From an uncultured Clostridium sp. (GTDB taxonomy: Bacteria; Bacillota; Clostridia; TANB77; CAG-508), in contig CAMCQH010000016.1 in the NCBI GenBank assembly GCA_945877035.1, positions 1 to 36,401 of the forward strand: a stretch of DNA of 36,401 nucleotides. Reading direction: 5' to 3'. Both the position numbers and the translations under genes were made by a program. The notes below the pieces were generated by a model. It worked only from the letters and a program-made list of their open reading frames with translations. It searched no databases and was not told where the DNA came from. Of the stretch, positions 1 through 8,357 are shown piece after piece (the stretch's first letter is position 1; each line of letters opens with the position of its first letter).

Positions 1-589
1 ACTGTTCATTTACTTTTTTATGAAATTTTTGTTGCATTTCAAATGAAAATTCCGGAATAGAATAAATTATTCTATTTATTTTTTTACCTTCATTATTAAT
101 CATTCTGTTTCGAAGAACGCCTTCTCTTTTCATTCCTATTCTTTCTAATACACTGCTTAAAAGTTTTGTATCTTTTTCTTCTCTATCATAAAATTTTACA
201 ACCACTATTTCAAATGTTTTTTCTTTAAATAAAAAGTCTATTACTCTGCCAATTACTTCTTCTGGTGAGCCATCTCTTCTCCAATTTTCCAAAAAATAGA
301 ATATAACATCAGCTAATTTGTCTTTTTCAGAATATTCTGAAATCTTTATATACCCAATGATTTCTCCACTTTCCTTTGATTCAATAAACCAAAATGGTAT
401 TCCATCTTCTGATTCAATAATTGCAGCTTTTAATAATCCTTTTGTTTCAATTATATTTTTGTGTACATTATGATATTTGTATTCTGCAACTTTTTCTTTG
501 TCTTTCCCCCATTTTTCATAGATTTCCTCTGCATCTTCCATTTTGGGAATTCTTAATAAATATCTTTGTGTTTCTAATTCTTTTTTCAT
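1..589 (-). CDS. GNAT-family N-acetyltransferase (3' end cut by window edge)
   Basis: The minus strand reads open from ATG 589 to the window edge, about 196 residues with no stop. The start reads MKKELETQRYLLRIPK. A later stretch, RIGMKREGVLRNRMINNEGK followed by an Ile/Tyr-rich strand, is typical of RimJ/RimL-like GNAT acetyltransferases, which move an acetyl group from acetyl-CoA to an amine. The substrate cannot be told. GGAGG at 601-605 lies 10 nt before ATG 589; ATG 595 (4 nt) and ATG 598 (1 nt) are in-frame alternatives. The C-terminus is outside the window. The family call is fairly safe, the function open. Confidence 0.75.
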   Translation of the reverse strand, partial: MKKELETQRYLLRIPKMEDAEEIYEKWGKDKEKVAEYKYHNVHKNIIETKGLLKAAIIESEDGIPFWFIESKESGEIIGYIKISEYSEKDKLADVIFYFLENWRRDGSPEEVIGRVIDFLFKEKTFEIVVVKFYDREEKDTKLLSSVLERIGMKREGVLRNRMINNEGKKINRIIYSIPEFSFEMQQKFHKKVNEQ

Positions 590-713
590 TTTCATCATTC
601 CTCCTTCAAACCGATTTATTATAACATATTTTTCCATTTTTTCATTATTTTTTTACAAAATATTGTTAATATTTTACGAAAAATGGTTACGATTCACAAC
701 TTTAAAACAAGCC

Positions 714-903
714 GTAAAGCTTGAGAATATATAAATAAAATTATTTTTTTCTCGGCTCAATACGAGCTCTAAAAAAATCTAAAATTGCATGTTTGAGCCT
801 CTCCGACTTTGCGCACCCTCAACCATGCAATTCAAGATTTTTTAAGATACTCTCCAATCGCATTCGTCAAAAATAATTTTATTTATATATTCTCAAGTTT
901 TAC
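714..903. repeat. Long imperfect palindrome (MITE-like or RNA-forming element)
   Basis: The outer arms 714-748 and 869-903 are complementary over 35 nt with one mismatch. Inside, 771-791 and 824-843 form a second inverted repeat with two mismatches. A small CTCG/CGAG hairpin lies at 751-766. The whole can fold into one nested hairpin of about 190 nt. The centre (790-825) is clearly richer in G+C than the flanks. It contains no ORF of note. Size and nesting suit a non-autonomous palindromic element, but I see no clear target duplication, and a structured RNA is possible. Confidence 0.7.
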
Positions 904-985
904 TTCTCTACATTAATAAGCTGTAAATTGTAACAGTTCAGTCTTAATTTTATACTATGAAATTAATTTAAATACAATAAGTCTA

Positions 986-1014
986 TTAACATATTATGTA
1001 AAATGCTTTATAAT
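986..1014 (+). promoter_or_regulatory. Promoter of the 1153 gene, with hairpin leader
   Basis: TTAACA (986-991) and TATAAT (1009-1014) are 17 nt apart, facing the gene at 1153. The roughly 130-nt leader contains a palindrome at 1023-1040 and a stem pairing GTAATGCCCA (1053-1062) with TGGGAATTAC (1071-1080), followed by A- and T-rich bases. The long folded leader suggests post-initiation control, but no known riboswitch class is recognised. Confidence 0.55.
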
Positions 1015-1152
1015 CAATTATAGTGAAAATTAAATTTTCATAGTTGTACAAAGTAATGCCCATTTATTGTTGGGAATTACAAAAAATTTTTAGTCAAGAT
1101 TTAAAAACTTAACATTTTTAACCAATTATTATAACACAAGGAGGAAATCATT

Positions 1153-1599
1153 ATGTTAGAAATGGAAGAAATCTTTACAGACGAGGAATTCAATGCACTC
1201 AAAAAACGAGCTGAAGAAATTTATCAAGAAAATGTAAAAACACGGACACAGAATGAAGAAGCGTATTCAAAAGTTAAAGAAATTACGGATGCAATTTTTG
1301 ATACTTTTGAGAGAGCAAACTTACATGGCAAAGTTATACAGACGTTGACGATTAGCAAAGAGAACATTAATGATCCTGTCGTGGAATTAAGAACAAAAAG
1401 CAAAAGCTCAAAGGGAAATCCTAAATACTCATACCTTGCTGAAAACTTAACACAAAAAGTATGTAGTTTGATGTCAGAATACTGGGATGAAGGAGTTTGG
1501 GCGGCAGTAATGGAAGTCTTCAGGAGCTTTCCACATTATTCTGCTGGCTATTCTTCAATGCCTGATAAGAAAACCTTCACTGTAATTGTTAATGACTAA
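1153..1599 (+). CDS. Hypothetical protein, 148 aa
   Basis: This is not recognised. AAGGAGG stands 7-9 nt before ATG 1153. The protein is soluble and charged. Its first 60 residues are acidic and helix-forming, and the C-terminal half has aromatic residues (SEYWDEGVWAAVMEVF, then a SFPHYSAGYSSMP stretch). There is no signal peptide, membrane segment or Cys/His cluster. A strong terminator follows directly, so it is a single-gene transcript with its own promoter and leader. The next gene downstream is the Abi_2 locus, which has its own promoter, so nothing ties the two together except proximity. Coding status is safe, function unknown. Confidence 0.8.
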   Translation: MLEMEEIFTDEEFNALKKRAEEIYQENVKTRTQNEEAYSKVKEITDAIFDTFERANLHGKVIQTLTISKENINDPVVELRTKSKSSKGNPKYSYLAENLTQKVCSLMSEYWDEGVWAAVMEVFRSFPHYSAGYSSMPDKKTFTVIVND

Positions 1600-1604
1600 T
1601 AGCA

Positions 1605-1655
1605 AAGTAAATGAAGAACCTTTATAGAAATATAATGGTTCTTATTTACTTTTTA
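1605..1655 (+). terminator. Rho-independent terminator after the 1153 gene
   Basis: 1605-1620 pairs with 1637-1651 (AAGTAAATGAAGAACC against GGTTCTTATTTACTT, one bulge), followed by a T run. Confidence 0.85.
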
Positions 1656-1756
1656 TTTAAAAAATATTGAATAGCTTTCAATTACTCTATCTTTTCTAGT
1701 ATAAATTATATAAATAAAAATATACTAATATTAATAGATAAATTTAACATTTTACA

Positions 1757-1786
1757 TTGACAAAATCAAGATTTAGATGTTATACT
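1757..1786 (+). promoter_or_regulatory. Near-consensus promoter of the Abi RNA/toxin locus
   Basis: TTGACA (1757-1762) is a perfect -35 and TATACT (1781-1786) the -10, with an 18-nt spacer. Initiation would fall near 1793, just before the first hairpin of the RNA. Such a strong promoter suits a constantly made RNA antitoxin rather than a tightly controlled gene. Confidence 0.8.
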
Positions 1787-1792
1787 ATCTAT

Positions 1793-1878
1793 AGTAGATC
1801 GGTAGTTCAGCAACCTACGGGACTGAACTCGGAATGGATTGTACCTCGGGTAGCCTATGGTTCCGAGGTCTTTTCTTA
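1793..1878 (+). ncRNA. Tandem-hairpin RNA upstream of the Abi_2 gene, candidate RNA antitoxin (abiF-type RNA)
   Basis: Two consecutive 7-bp hairpins are visible. AGTTCAG/CTGAACT (1804-1810 with 1823-1829) closes a 12-nt loop, and ACCTCGG/CCGAGGT (1843-1849 with 1863-1869) closes a 13-nt loop. Both loops carry the same core, CCTACGG and CCTATGG. CTCGGAA (1828-1834) can instead pair perfectly with TTCCGAG (1861-1867), giving a mutually exclusive fold. GTAG (1850-1853) could pair with CTAC in loop 1. The second hairpin is followed by TCTTTTCTT, so it can also act as a leaky terminator before the toxin. The segment is much richer in G+C than its surroundings. Conserved RNAs next to abiF genes are known from comparative genomics. 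Assignment to that family here rests on position and form, not a covariance search. Confidence 0.7.
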
Positions 1879-1896
1879 CAAAACAGGAGGTAAATA

Positions 1897-2826
1897 TTGG
1901 AAAAAACATTCAAAACAATAGATGAACAAATAGAATTATTACAAAGTAGGAATTTACATATAGAAAATAAAGAAACAGTTAAAGAAATATTGTTAAACAA
2001 TAACTATTATTATTTAATCAATGGTTATAAAGATTTATTTTTAAATAAAAATAGTAAAACAGAAATGTTTCGCAATGAAACTACTTTAGAAGAAATTTAT
2101 AGTTTATATGAATTTGATAGAAAAATAAGAATTATATTTTTAGAATATATTTTATTAATAGAAAGAAAAATTGATACTTATATAGCTTATGAGTTCTCAA
2201 AAAATTATGGTCATAAAAATTATTTAATTCCAGAAAACTTCAATGTTTCAAATAAAAATAAAAAATTAATTCACAAATTTATAAATGATATTAATCTTGA
2301 AATATCCCATCAATACAAAAATGCCAATAAAATGATTATGCATTATTTAGATACATATAAATATATCCCTTTATGGGTCTTGATTAGAATTTTATCCTTT
2401 GGAAAAGTTTCAAAATTTTATAGTTTTATGAAGCAAAAAGAGCAAAATAATATAAGTAGAAAATTTAATATACAAAGTGAAACATTAAAAGTATATTTAA
2501 TAAATTTAGGTAATGTACGAAATATATGTGCTCACGATGAAAAATTATATGATATTAGGTTGAAAAATAGAATAAATATTACTGATTTTCACAGAATGTT
2601 AGAACTAACAAGAAAAAATAATAAAACTACATATGCTACAAGAGACTTATTTTCAGTAATAATTATTTTAAAAATATTGTTAGAAAAAGATGTTTTCAAT
2701 GAATTTTATAATAGTATTATTAAAACAATAAAGATATTAGATAATCAACTTTCTACAATAAAAATAGATAAAATTTTATATAAAATGGGATTTCCTAAAA
2801 ATTATAAAGAATTATTAAAATTATAA
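1897..2826 (+). CDS. abiF: Abi_2 (AbiD/AbiF-type) abortive-infection protein, HEPN RNase candidate
   Basis: This 309-aa soluble protein is of normal length for the Abi_2 family. Early features are TIDEQIELLQSRNL and the N-terminal YYYLINGYKDLF. The middle has LYEFDRKIRIIFLEYILLIERKI, split here as LYEFDRKIR and IFLEYILLIERKI, then YIPLWVLIRILSFG. The key feature is R208-N-I-C-A-H213 followed by DEKLYDIR, an R-x4-H HEPN motif. HEPN proteins of this class cleave RNA, probably as dimers, and shut down growth on phage infection. The start is TTG 1897, six bases after AGGAGG; no ATG fits better. The gene follows the tandem-hairpin RNA in the same transcript, as expected for an RNA-antitoxin/toxin pair. 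The family call is strong. RNase action and its control by the RNA are inferred. Confidence 0.85.
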   Translation: MEKTFKTIDEQIELLQSRNLHIENKETVKEILLNNNYYYLINGYKDLFLNKNSKTEMFRNETTLEEIYSLYEFDRKIRIIFLEYILLIERKIDTYIAYEFSKNYGHKNYLIPENFNVSNKNKKLIHKFINDINLEISHQYKNANKMIMHYLDTYKYIPLWVLIRILSFGKVSKFYSFMKQKEQNNISRKFNIQSETLKVYLINLGNVRNICAHDEKLYDIRLKNRINITDFHRMLELTRKNNKTTYATRDLFSVIIILKILLEKDVFNEFYNSIIKTIKILDNQLSTIKIDKILYKMGFPKNYKELLKL

Positions 2827-2887
2827 TTTTGTAACATATTTATTCATCATCTAATAATATATACAAATCAATATTGGAGGTTATATT

Positions 2888-3613
2888 ATGGACTATGAAT
2901 TAATGATGAATGGAAATGTAAAAATAGGACAAAAAGCACCAGATTTTGAAGCTACCACTAGCTGTGGCCCAAGAACTTTAAACGATTATAAAGGCAAATG
3001 GTTAGTTTTATTTTCACACCCAGGAGATTTCACACCTGTTTGTACTACTGAGATGATTGCTTTTGCCAGAGCTTATACATATTTTCAGCAAATGAATACC
3101 GAACTTTTAGGTTTAAGCATTGACAGTAATCCTTCTCATTTGGCTTGGATTTATGATATTTATTGTAGAACTGGAATTAAACTTCCATTTCCTATTATTG
3201 CTGATAGGAGCGGTCAAATTGCAAGAAAATATGGTATGATTTCAAATGATGTAAGTTCAACTGAAACAGTTAGAAATGTATTTATAATTGATGATAAAGG
3301 AATTGTAAGAGCTATTTTTGTTTATCCTTTAAATGTTGGAAGATTTATTCCTGAAATTATAAGAACAGTTAAAGCTCTACAAATGGCTGATTGTGCCAAA
3401 GGTTCTACTGCTGCAAATTGGATGCCTGGTCAACCTGTGATTGTGCCTGTTCCTAAAACTTTTTGTGAGTTAGAAGAAAGACAAAATTACGTTAATGAAA
3501 ATAGAAATGGTATTAGTTGGTATTTAAGTTTTAAACAGCCACCTGAAATTTGCGACAAAAATATATCTGAAAATTGTGAAGAAAATATTTCTAAAAATTG
3601 CAATTGTGAATAG
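2888..3613 (+). CDS. Peroxiredoxin, 1-Cys/Prx6-like (AhpC/TSA family)
   Basis: This thiol peroxidase reduces H2O2 and organic peroxides in the cytoplasm. The peroxidatic site is HPGDFTPVCTTE with C52, supported by T49 and by R129 in VRNVFIID. The arrangement and length (241 aa) fit the archaeal and clostridial Prx6 branch with the extended C-terminal dimerisation domain. Extra cysteines lie at 169 and 193, and a short Cys-rich tail (222, 230, 238, 240) is unusual and could supply resolving thiols or bind metal. The RBS is TTGGAGG 7 nt before ATG 2888. It begins 61 nt after the Abi gene and is followed 62 nt later by a DUF1540 gene, so readthrough is possible. Confidence 0.93.
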   Translation: MDYELMMNGNVKIGQKAPDFEATTSCGPRTLNDYKGKWLVLFSHPGDFTPVCTTEMIAFARAYTYFQQMNTELLGLSIDSNPSHLAWIYDIYCRTGIKLPFPIIADRSGQIARKYGMISNDVSSTETVRNVFIIDDKGIVRAIFVYPLNVGRFIPEIIRTVKALQMADCAKGSTAANWMPGQPVIVPVPKTFCELEERQNYVNENRNGISWYLSFKQPPEICDKNISENCEENISKNCNCE

Positions 3614-3675
3614 TAATCTTAATTTTACACATAATATTATTATGAAATTTTTTAATGATATTATGGAGGTATAAA

Positions 3676-3840
3676 ATGGAAGGAAATCAAAAAATATCTT
3701 GCACTGTTGGAAGTTGTAAATATAATGATAAATCAGAAGGACTTTGTACTTTAAATGAAATTATTGTTACACCTACAGAAGGATGTAATACAAAACAACC
3801 TGATGAATCAAAATGTTCAAGTTATGAATATGAAAAATAA
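3676..3840 (+). CDS. DUF1540 domain protein, 54 aa
   Basis: The pattern ISCTVGSCKYN...GLCTLNEIIV...GCNT...KCSSYE places cysteines at 9, 14, 24, 37 and 47, the DUF1540 arrangement. The domain is a small Cys-rich module, presumed to bind metal. It is common in clostridia and of unknown role. ATG 3676 is chosen over the in-frame ATG 3655 because GGAGG (3665-3669) lies 6 nt before it. It shares its direction with the peroxiredoxin upstream and ends at a strong hairpin. Confidence 0.85.
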   Translation: MEGNQKISCTVGSCKYNDKSEGLCTLNEIIVTPTEGCNTKQPDESKCSSYEYEK

Positions 3841-3841
3841 G

Positions 3842-3880
3842 AAATACTCACTGGTATAATCAAAGCCAGTGAGTATTTGA
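3842..3880. terminator. Bidirectional terminator between convergent genes
   Basis: A perfect 13-bp stem (AAATACTCACTGG, 3842-3854, with 3866-3878) is flanked by A/T runs on both sides. It serves the DUF1540 gene and the facing zinc-ribbon gene. Confidence 0.85.
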
Positions 3881-3883
3881 TTT

Positions 3884-4072
3884 CTAATTTTTAGTAATGT
3901 TACCACATTTTTCACATTCCCAAAATTTGGGTCGCGGATCTACCAAAAGAGATAATCCTAATGAAAATATAGCTGTTGCTATATCATCTCCACTTGCAGC
4001 TCTTTTTCCTACATAAATGTGTTTTGTATAGCAACCACATTTATCGCAAAACTTAACTCCGTTTTTTGCCAT
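3884..4072 (-). CDS. Small zinc-ribbon protein, 62 aa
   Basis: Two CxxC pairs frame the protein: C9/C12 (FCDKCGC, with an extra C14) and C53/C56 (WECEKCGNI), a classic treble-clef or zinc-ribbon metal site. Between them is a hydrophobic glycine-rich stretch (IATAIFSLGLSLLVDP) that may form one short helix or membrane-associated segment. The RBS is AGGAGG 6-7 nt before ATG 4072. It has no operon partner, being separated from the ABC genes by about 120 nt of AT-rich DNA. The function is unknown. Confidence 0.75.
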   Translation of the reverse strand: MAKNGVKFCDKCGCYTKHIYVGKRAASGDDIATAIFSLGLSLLVDPRPKFWECEKCGNITKN

Positions 4073-4189
4073 ACAATTTCCTCCTTCAATTGTGAAATGA
4101 GTATATATTATTAAAACAATACTAAATTATTAGTTACAATGTTAATTATATTATATTTTCATGGTTTTTTCAATAAATTTACATAATTT

Positions 4190-6067
4190 TTATTCCACCT
4201 CATCATTACAATCCTCAAATTGTGAATTATACAACTTAGCATAAAATCCATCCTTAGCTAACAATTCTTCATGAGTTCCTTGTTCTACAATATCTCCATG
4301 GTCCATAACTAAAATTAAATCTGCATTTTTAATTGTAGATAATCTATGTGCGATAATAAAACTTGTTCTACCCTTCATCAAATTATCCATAGCAGCTTGA
4401 ATTTGTTGTTCTGTTCTAGTGTCTATTGAACTTGTTGCTTCATCTAAAATCAATATTTTAGGGTCTGCCAAAATAACTCTTGCAATTGTAAGTAATTGTT
4501 TTTGTCCTGCAGAAATATTGCTTGACTCTTCATTTATCATAGCATCATAACCTTTTGATAATGTTTTTATATAATGATGCACATGTGCTGCTTTTGCTGC
4601 TTCGATTACTTCTGAATCTGTTGCTTCTGGATTACTATATTTAATATTATCTTTTATTGTTCCTCCATATAGCCAAGTATCTTGAAGAACCATTCCAAAC
4701 ATTTTTCTAAGTTCACCACGTTTGAAGTCTTTTATATTGTGACCATCTATTAAAATTTCTCCACTATTTACATCGTAAAATCTCATAAGTAGTTTTACCA
4801 TTGTTGTTTTACCAGCACCCGTTGGTCCAACAATTGCAATTTTTTGTCCATCTTTTATGTTTGCATTAAAATCATTAATTATTATTTTTTCAGGGTCATA
4901 TCCAAAATGTACATGGTTAAATTTAATGTTTCCACTTAGTCCTTCTGTTGATACAGGATTTGTTACATCTTCTACTTCTTCATTTTCTTCTAAAAATTCA
5001 AAAATTCTCTCTGCTGCTGCTATCATTGCTTGTATTGTACTTGATATTTGTGCTACTTGCCCAATTGGCTGTGTAAATTGTTTATTATATTGTATAAAAC
5101 TTTGAATATTACCAACTGTAATTCTTCCTTTTACTGCAAAATATCCTCCTAAAATTGCAACTAAAACATAACCAACATTTCCAACAAAGTTCATTAATGG
5201 ATGCATTAATCCTGATAAAAATTGTGAGCGCCATCCTGATTTATATAATTCTTCATTTTCTTTTTCAAATTCTTTTGTAACTTCTTCTTCTCTACCAAAT
5301 ACTTTTACTATATTGTGTCCACCATAAACTTCTTCAACTTGACCATTTACATGTCCTAAATATTCTTGTTGTTTTACAAAGTATTTTTGTGATTTTCCTA
5401 TTACTTTTTTAAGTATTCCTGCTGATATTGGTAATATCAATAAGCTTACAATTGTCATTTCCCAGCTTATTGAGAACATCATTATAAGTATTCCTATTAT
5501 TGTACATACTGATGTTATTATTTGTGTTATACTTTGGTTTAATCCTGTACTTAATGTATCAACATCATTTGTTATTATTGATAGAACCTCTCCATTCGTT
5601 CTTTTATCAAAGTATTTCATTGGTAGTTTATTTATTTTATGTGTTAAATCATTTCTAATTTTGTATGTTATTTTTTGTGCAACTCCTGCCATAATATAAC
5701 TTTGTATTAAATTAAATAAGGCACTTACTCCATATAATCCTAAAGCAAATAAGATGATTTTCCCTATTTTTTCGAAATCTATTCCACCTGTTCCGTTTAT
5801 TTTATTCATTAGTCCTGTATAGATTTCTGTTGTAGCATTTCCTAATATTTTAGGTCCAACTATGCTAAAAATTGTACTTCCAATTGCAAATATAATTACA
5901 ATAATTACTGCTATTTTATATTTTGAAAGTAAACCTGCTAATTTTTTTGTTGTTCCTTTTATATCTTTTGCCTTTTCAACAGGTCCACGCCCTCCATGTG
6001 GTGGTCCTCCCATTGGTCCAGGTCCTTTCATTTTTGGAGGTGTTTTAGTTGTTTCATTATTACTCAT
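4190..6067 (-). CDS. ABC exporter half-transporter with catalytic NBD (heterodimer partner 2)
   Basis: This is a 625-aa fused permease-ATPase. An unusual Pro/Gly-rich N-terminus (residues 8-30) precedes six membrane helices (about 52-345). The NBD has Walker A GPTGAGKTT at 414-422, Q462, signature ISAGQ at 518-522, Walker B ILILDE with catalytic E543, and switch H574. The active-site residues are therefore canonical although the signature begins ISAGQ instead of LSGGQ. Its start overlaps the end of the upstream gene by 8 nt, so the two are translationally coupled and probably form a heterodimeric drug or lipid exporter of the BmrCD/TM287-288 type in the cytoplasmic membrane. The substrate is unknown. 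Confidence 0.92.
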   Translation of the reverse strand: MSNNETTKTPPKMKGPGPMGGPPHGGRGPVEKAKDIKGTTKKLAGLLSKYKIAVIIVIIFAIGSTIFSIVGPKILGNATTEIYTGLMNKINGTGGIDFEKIGKIILFALGLYGVSALFNLIQSYIMAGVAQKITYKIRNDLTHKINKLPMKYFDKRTNGEVLSIITNDVDTLSTGLNQSITQIITSVCTIIGILIMMFSISWEMTIVSLLILPISAGILKKVIGKSQKYFVKQQEYLGHVNGQVEEVYGGHNIVKVFGREEEVTKEFEKENEELYKSGWRSQFLSGLMHPLMNFVGNVGYVLVAILGGYFAVKGRITVGNIQSFIQYNKQFTQPIGQVAQISSTIQAMIAAAERIFEFLEENEEVEDVTNPVSTEGLSGNIKFNHVHFGYDPEKIIINDFNANIKDGQKIAIVGPTGAGKTTMVKLLMRFYDVNSGEILIDGHNIKDFKRGELRKMFGMVLQDTWLYGGTIKDNIKYSNPEATDSEVIEAAKAAHVHHYIKTLSKGYDAMINEESSNISAGQKQLLTIARVILADPKILILDEATSSIDTRTEQQIQAAMDNLMKGRTSFIIAHRLSTIKNADLILVMDHGDIVEQGTHEELLAKDGFYAKLYNSQFEDCNDEVE

Positions 6068-8240
6068 GTTTATTACCTCCTTCTATGTTTAATTCTTCTT
6101 CTGAAAGTTGTGATAACGCTATTTGTTTGTAGGTTTCATTATTTTTGATTAATTCCTCATGTGTTCCTTTTCCTACAACTTTTCCATCTTCTAATACTAT
6201 AATTTGGTCTGCATTTAATATTGTATTAATTCTTTGCGCTACAATTATAACTGTTTTATCCTTTGTTATTTTAGAAAGTTCTGCTCTTAAAATACTATCT
6301 GTTTTAAAGTCTAATGCTGAGAAGCTATCATCAAACACTAATATTTCAGGGTCTATTGCAATTGCTCTTGCAATTGATAATCTTTGTTTTTGTCCTCCTG
6401 ATACATTGCTTCCACCTTGTGCTATTGGTTCTTTATATTTTAATGGTTTTGATTCAATAAATTCTTCAGCTTGTGCAATTTGCGCAGATTTTACCATCTG
6501 TTCATCTGACATATCAGGATTTCCATATTTAATATTTGATTCTATTGTTCCTGAGAATAATAGACCTTTTTGTGGCACAAATCCTATAATTTTTCTCAAG
6601 TCTTTGTTAGAGATATCTTTAATATCAACACCATCAATTAGTAAATTTCCTGATGTTATATCGTAAAATCTTGGTATTAAATTTACAATTGTAGATTTAC
6701 CACTTCCTGTACTTCCTATAATTGCTGTTGTTTCACCTGGCTTTGCTGTAAATGTTATATCGCTTAAAACTTCCTCATCACTATCTGGATATTTAAATCC
6801 TACATTTTTAAATTCTACTAAACCTTTTTTAGCAGGATTTAATTGTTTTGGATTTTTACTTTCTTTTATAAATTCATCTGTTTCTAACACTTCATTTATA
6901 CGGTTTGCTGATACTGATGCTCTTGGAAGTATAATTGAAAGCATTGATATCATTAAGAAACTCATTACAATTTGCATTGTATATTGAATAAATGCCATCA
7001 TATTTCCAACTTGCATTGTTCCACTATCAACACCATGTGCTCCAACCCATACAATTAATAATGAGATACTATTCATTATAAGCATTAATATAGGCATCAT
7101 AAAACTCATTGCTCTATTTACAAATAAATCAGTTTTTGTTAAATCAATATTAGCGACATCAAATCTTTTTTCTTCTCTTTTTTCTGTGTTAAATGCTCTA
7201 ATTACTGGTAATCCTGTTAAGATTTCTCTTGCTACCAAGTTTACTTTATCTACTAAATCTTGTAATTTTTTAAATCTTGGCATTGCAATTATAAATAATG
7301 TTATAACCACAAATAATATTGCTAAAATAGCAACTCCTATAATCCATGCCATTGAATTATCACTTTGTCTTAATACTCTTAAAAATCCCCCAATACCTAT
7401 TATTGGTGCATATACAACTACTCTAAATAACATTCCAATTAAGCCTTGAATTTGTTGGATATCATTTGTTGAACGTGTTATTAATGATGCTGTACTATAT
7501 TCAGAAAATTCTTTGTTTGAAAAGCTTAATACTTTTTTAAATACTTTTTCCCTTAATGTTTTTGCAAGTTTTGCTCCAACCCTTGCAGATAATAGCATAA
7601 TTGATATTGCTGAAGCCATTATAATTAAAGATATTCCAAGCATTTTCAATCCAGATATAATTATGTATTTATTTTGCAAGCTATCTGTATCTACTCCCAT
7701 AGCTTTATATTCTTCTTTAACCTCTTGAATAGCTACTTGTTCTAATATGCTATCTTGCATTTCATCTAATTGCTCATCTATTTTTGAAAGCATGCTGTTG
7801 GCTTGTTCTTGTGGCATTTGCATTTTTTCATCATTTAAATAACTTACTATCATTAAAGGTTTTGCCATCACACTATTTAAATTTTCTTTTTCTTCATTAG
7901 ATAATTTTTTTAATTTGTATAATGTTTCATTTTCTAATGCAGGATATTCTTTTACTAATTTTTCATATTCTTTTTCATCTAAATTTTGCTTAGAAATTTC
8001 TTCATATGATGCTAATATTGTTTCATCATCTTCTGTAAAAATTAATAAATTATCCATTGTGTTTTTTCTAATCATTTCTGGTGCTACTTCTTCTATACCA
8101 CCATTTTGGATACCGACATTTACTATTTTTGATGTATAGTCTGGTAGTGTTAAATCACATGCTGCTTGAACTATTAATAGTAGTATAATAATTATTACTG
8201 ACAACCATGATTCTTTTAGATTTTTAAGTACTTTTAACAT
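6060..8240 (-). CDS. ABC exporter half-transporter with degenerate NBD (heterodimer partner 1)
   Basis: This is a 726-aa fused permease-ATPase. ATG 8240 is chosen because AAGGAG lies 6 nt upstream; the in-frame ATG 8294 has no SD. Between the first and second membrane helices is a large, mostly charged extracytoplasmic region of roughly 150 residues, unusual for this class. The NBD has Walker A GSTGSGKST (509-517) and signature VSGGQ (613-617). The catalytic Glu is Asp (D638 in ILVFDDSF) and the switch His is Gln (Q669 in IIVAQR). These two changes mark the degenerate site of heterodimeric exporters such as TM287. Its partner overlaps it downstream and supplies the intact Walker B. Confidence 0.92.
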   Translation of the reverse strand: MLKVLKNLKESWLSVIIIILLLIVQAACDLTLPDYTSKIVNVGIQNGGIEEVAPEMIRKNTMDNLLIFTEDDETILASYEEISKQNLDEKEYEKLVKEYPALENETLYKLKKLSNEEKENLNSVMAKPLMIVSYLNDEKMQMPQEQANSMLSKIDEQLDEMQDSILEQVAIQEVKEEYKAMGVDTDSLQNKYIIISGLKMLGISLIIMASAISIMLLSARVGAKLAKTLREKVFKKVLSFSNKEFSEYSTASLITRSTNDIQQIQGLIGMLFRVVVYAPIIGIGGFLRVLRQSDNSMAWIIGVAILAILFVVITLFIIAMPRFKKLQDLVDKVNLVAREILTGLPVIRAFNTEKREEKRFDVANIDLTKTDLFVNRAMSFMMPILMLIMNSISLLIVWVGAHGVDSGTMQVGNMMAFIQYTMQIVMSFLMISMLSIILPRASVSANRINEVLETDEFIKESKNPKQLNPAKKGLVEFKNVGFKYPDSDEEVLSDITFTAKPGETTAIIGSTGSGKSTIVNLIPRFYDITSGNLLIDGVDIKDISNKDLRKIIGFVPQKGLLFSGTIESNIKYGNPDMSDEQMVKSAQIAQAEEFIESKPLKYKEPIAQGGSNVSGGQKQRLSIARAIAIDPEILVFDDSFSALDFKTDSILRAELSKITKDKTVIIVAQRINTILNADQIIVLEDGKVVGKGTHEELIKNNETYKQIALSQLSEEELNIEGGNKHE

Positions 8241-8282
8241 ATTCTGCTCCTTTCGCTTCACTTCGTTTCGCTCATAATATTT

Positions 8283-8322
8283 AAAAAACGACACATTGCC
8301 ATTATTTTATTGACTCTGTGTC
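8283..8322 (-). terminator. Probable terminator after the HAD gene
   Basis: On the minus strand a 6-bp stem (GACACA/TGTGTC, 8290-8295 with 8317-8322) is followed by GTTTTTT. The stem is short and the loop long, so strength is doubtful. Confidence 0.45.
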
Positions 8323-8357
8323 ATTTATATATGTAATTATTGTGAATTTTTTGTGAA

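Noticed and set aside
6145..6666. A 173-aa plus-strand ORF and other antisense frames within the ABC, valS and surface-protein genes
   Set aside because: They are mirror frames of strongly supported minus-strand genes and have no credible start context.
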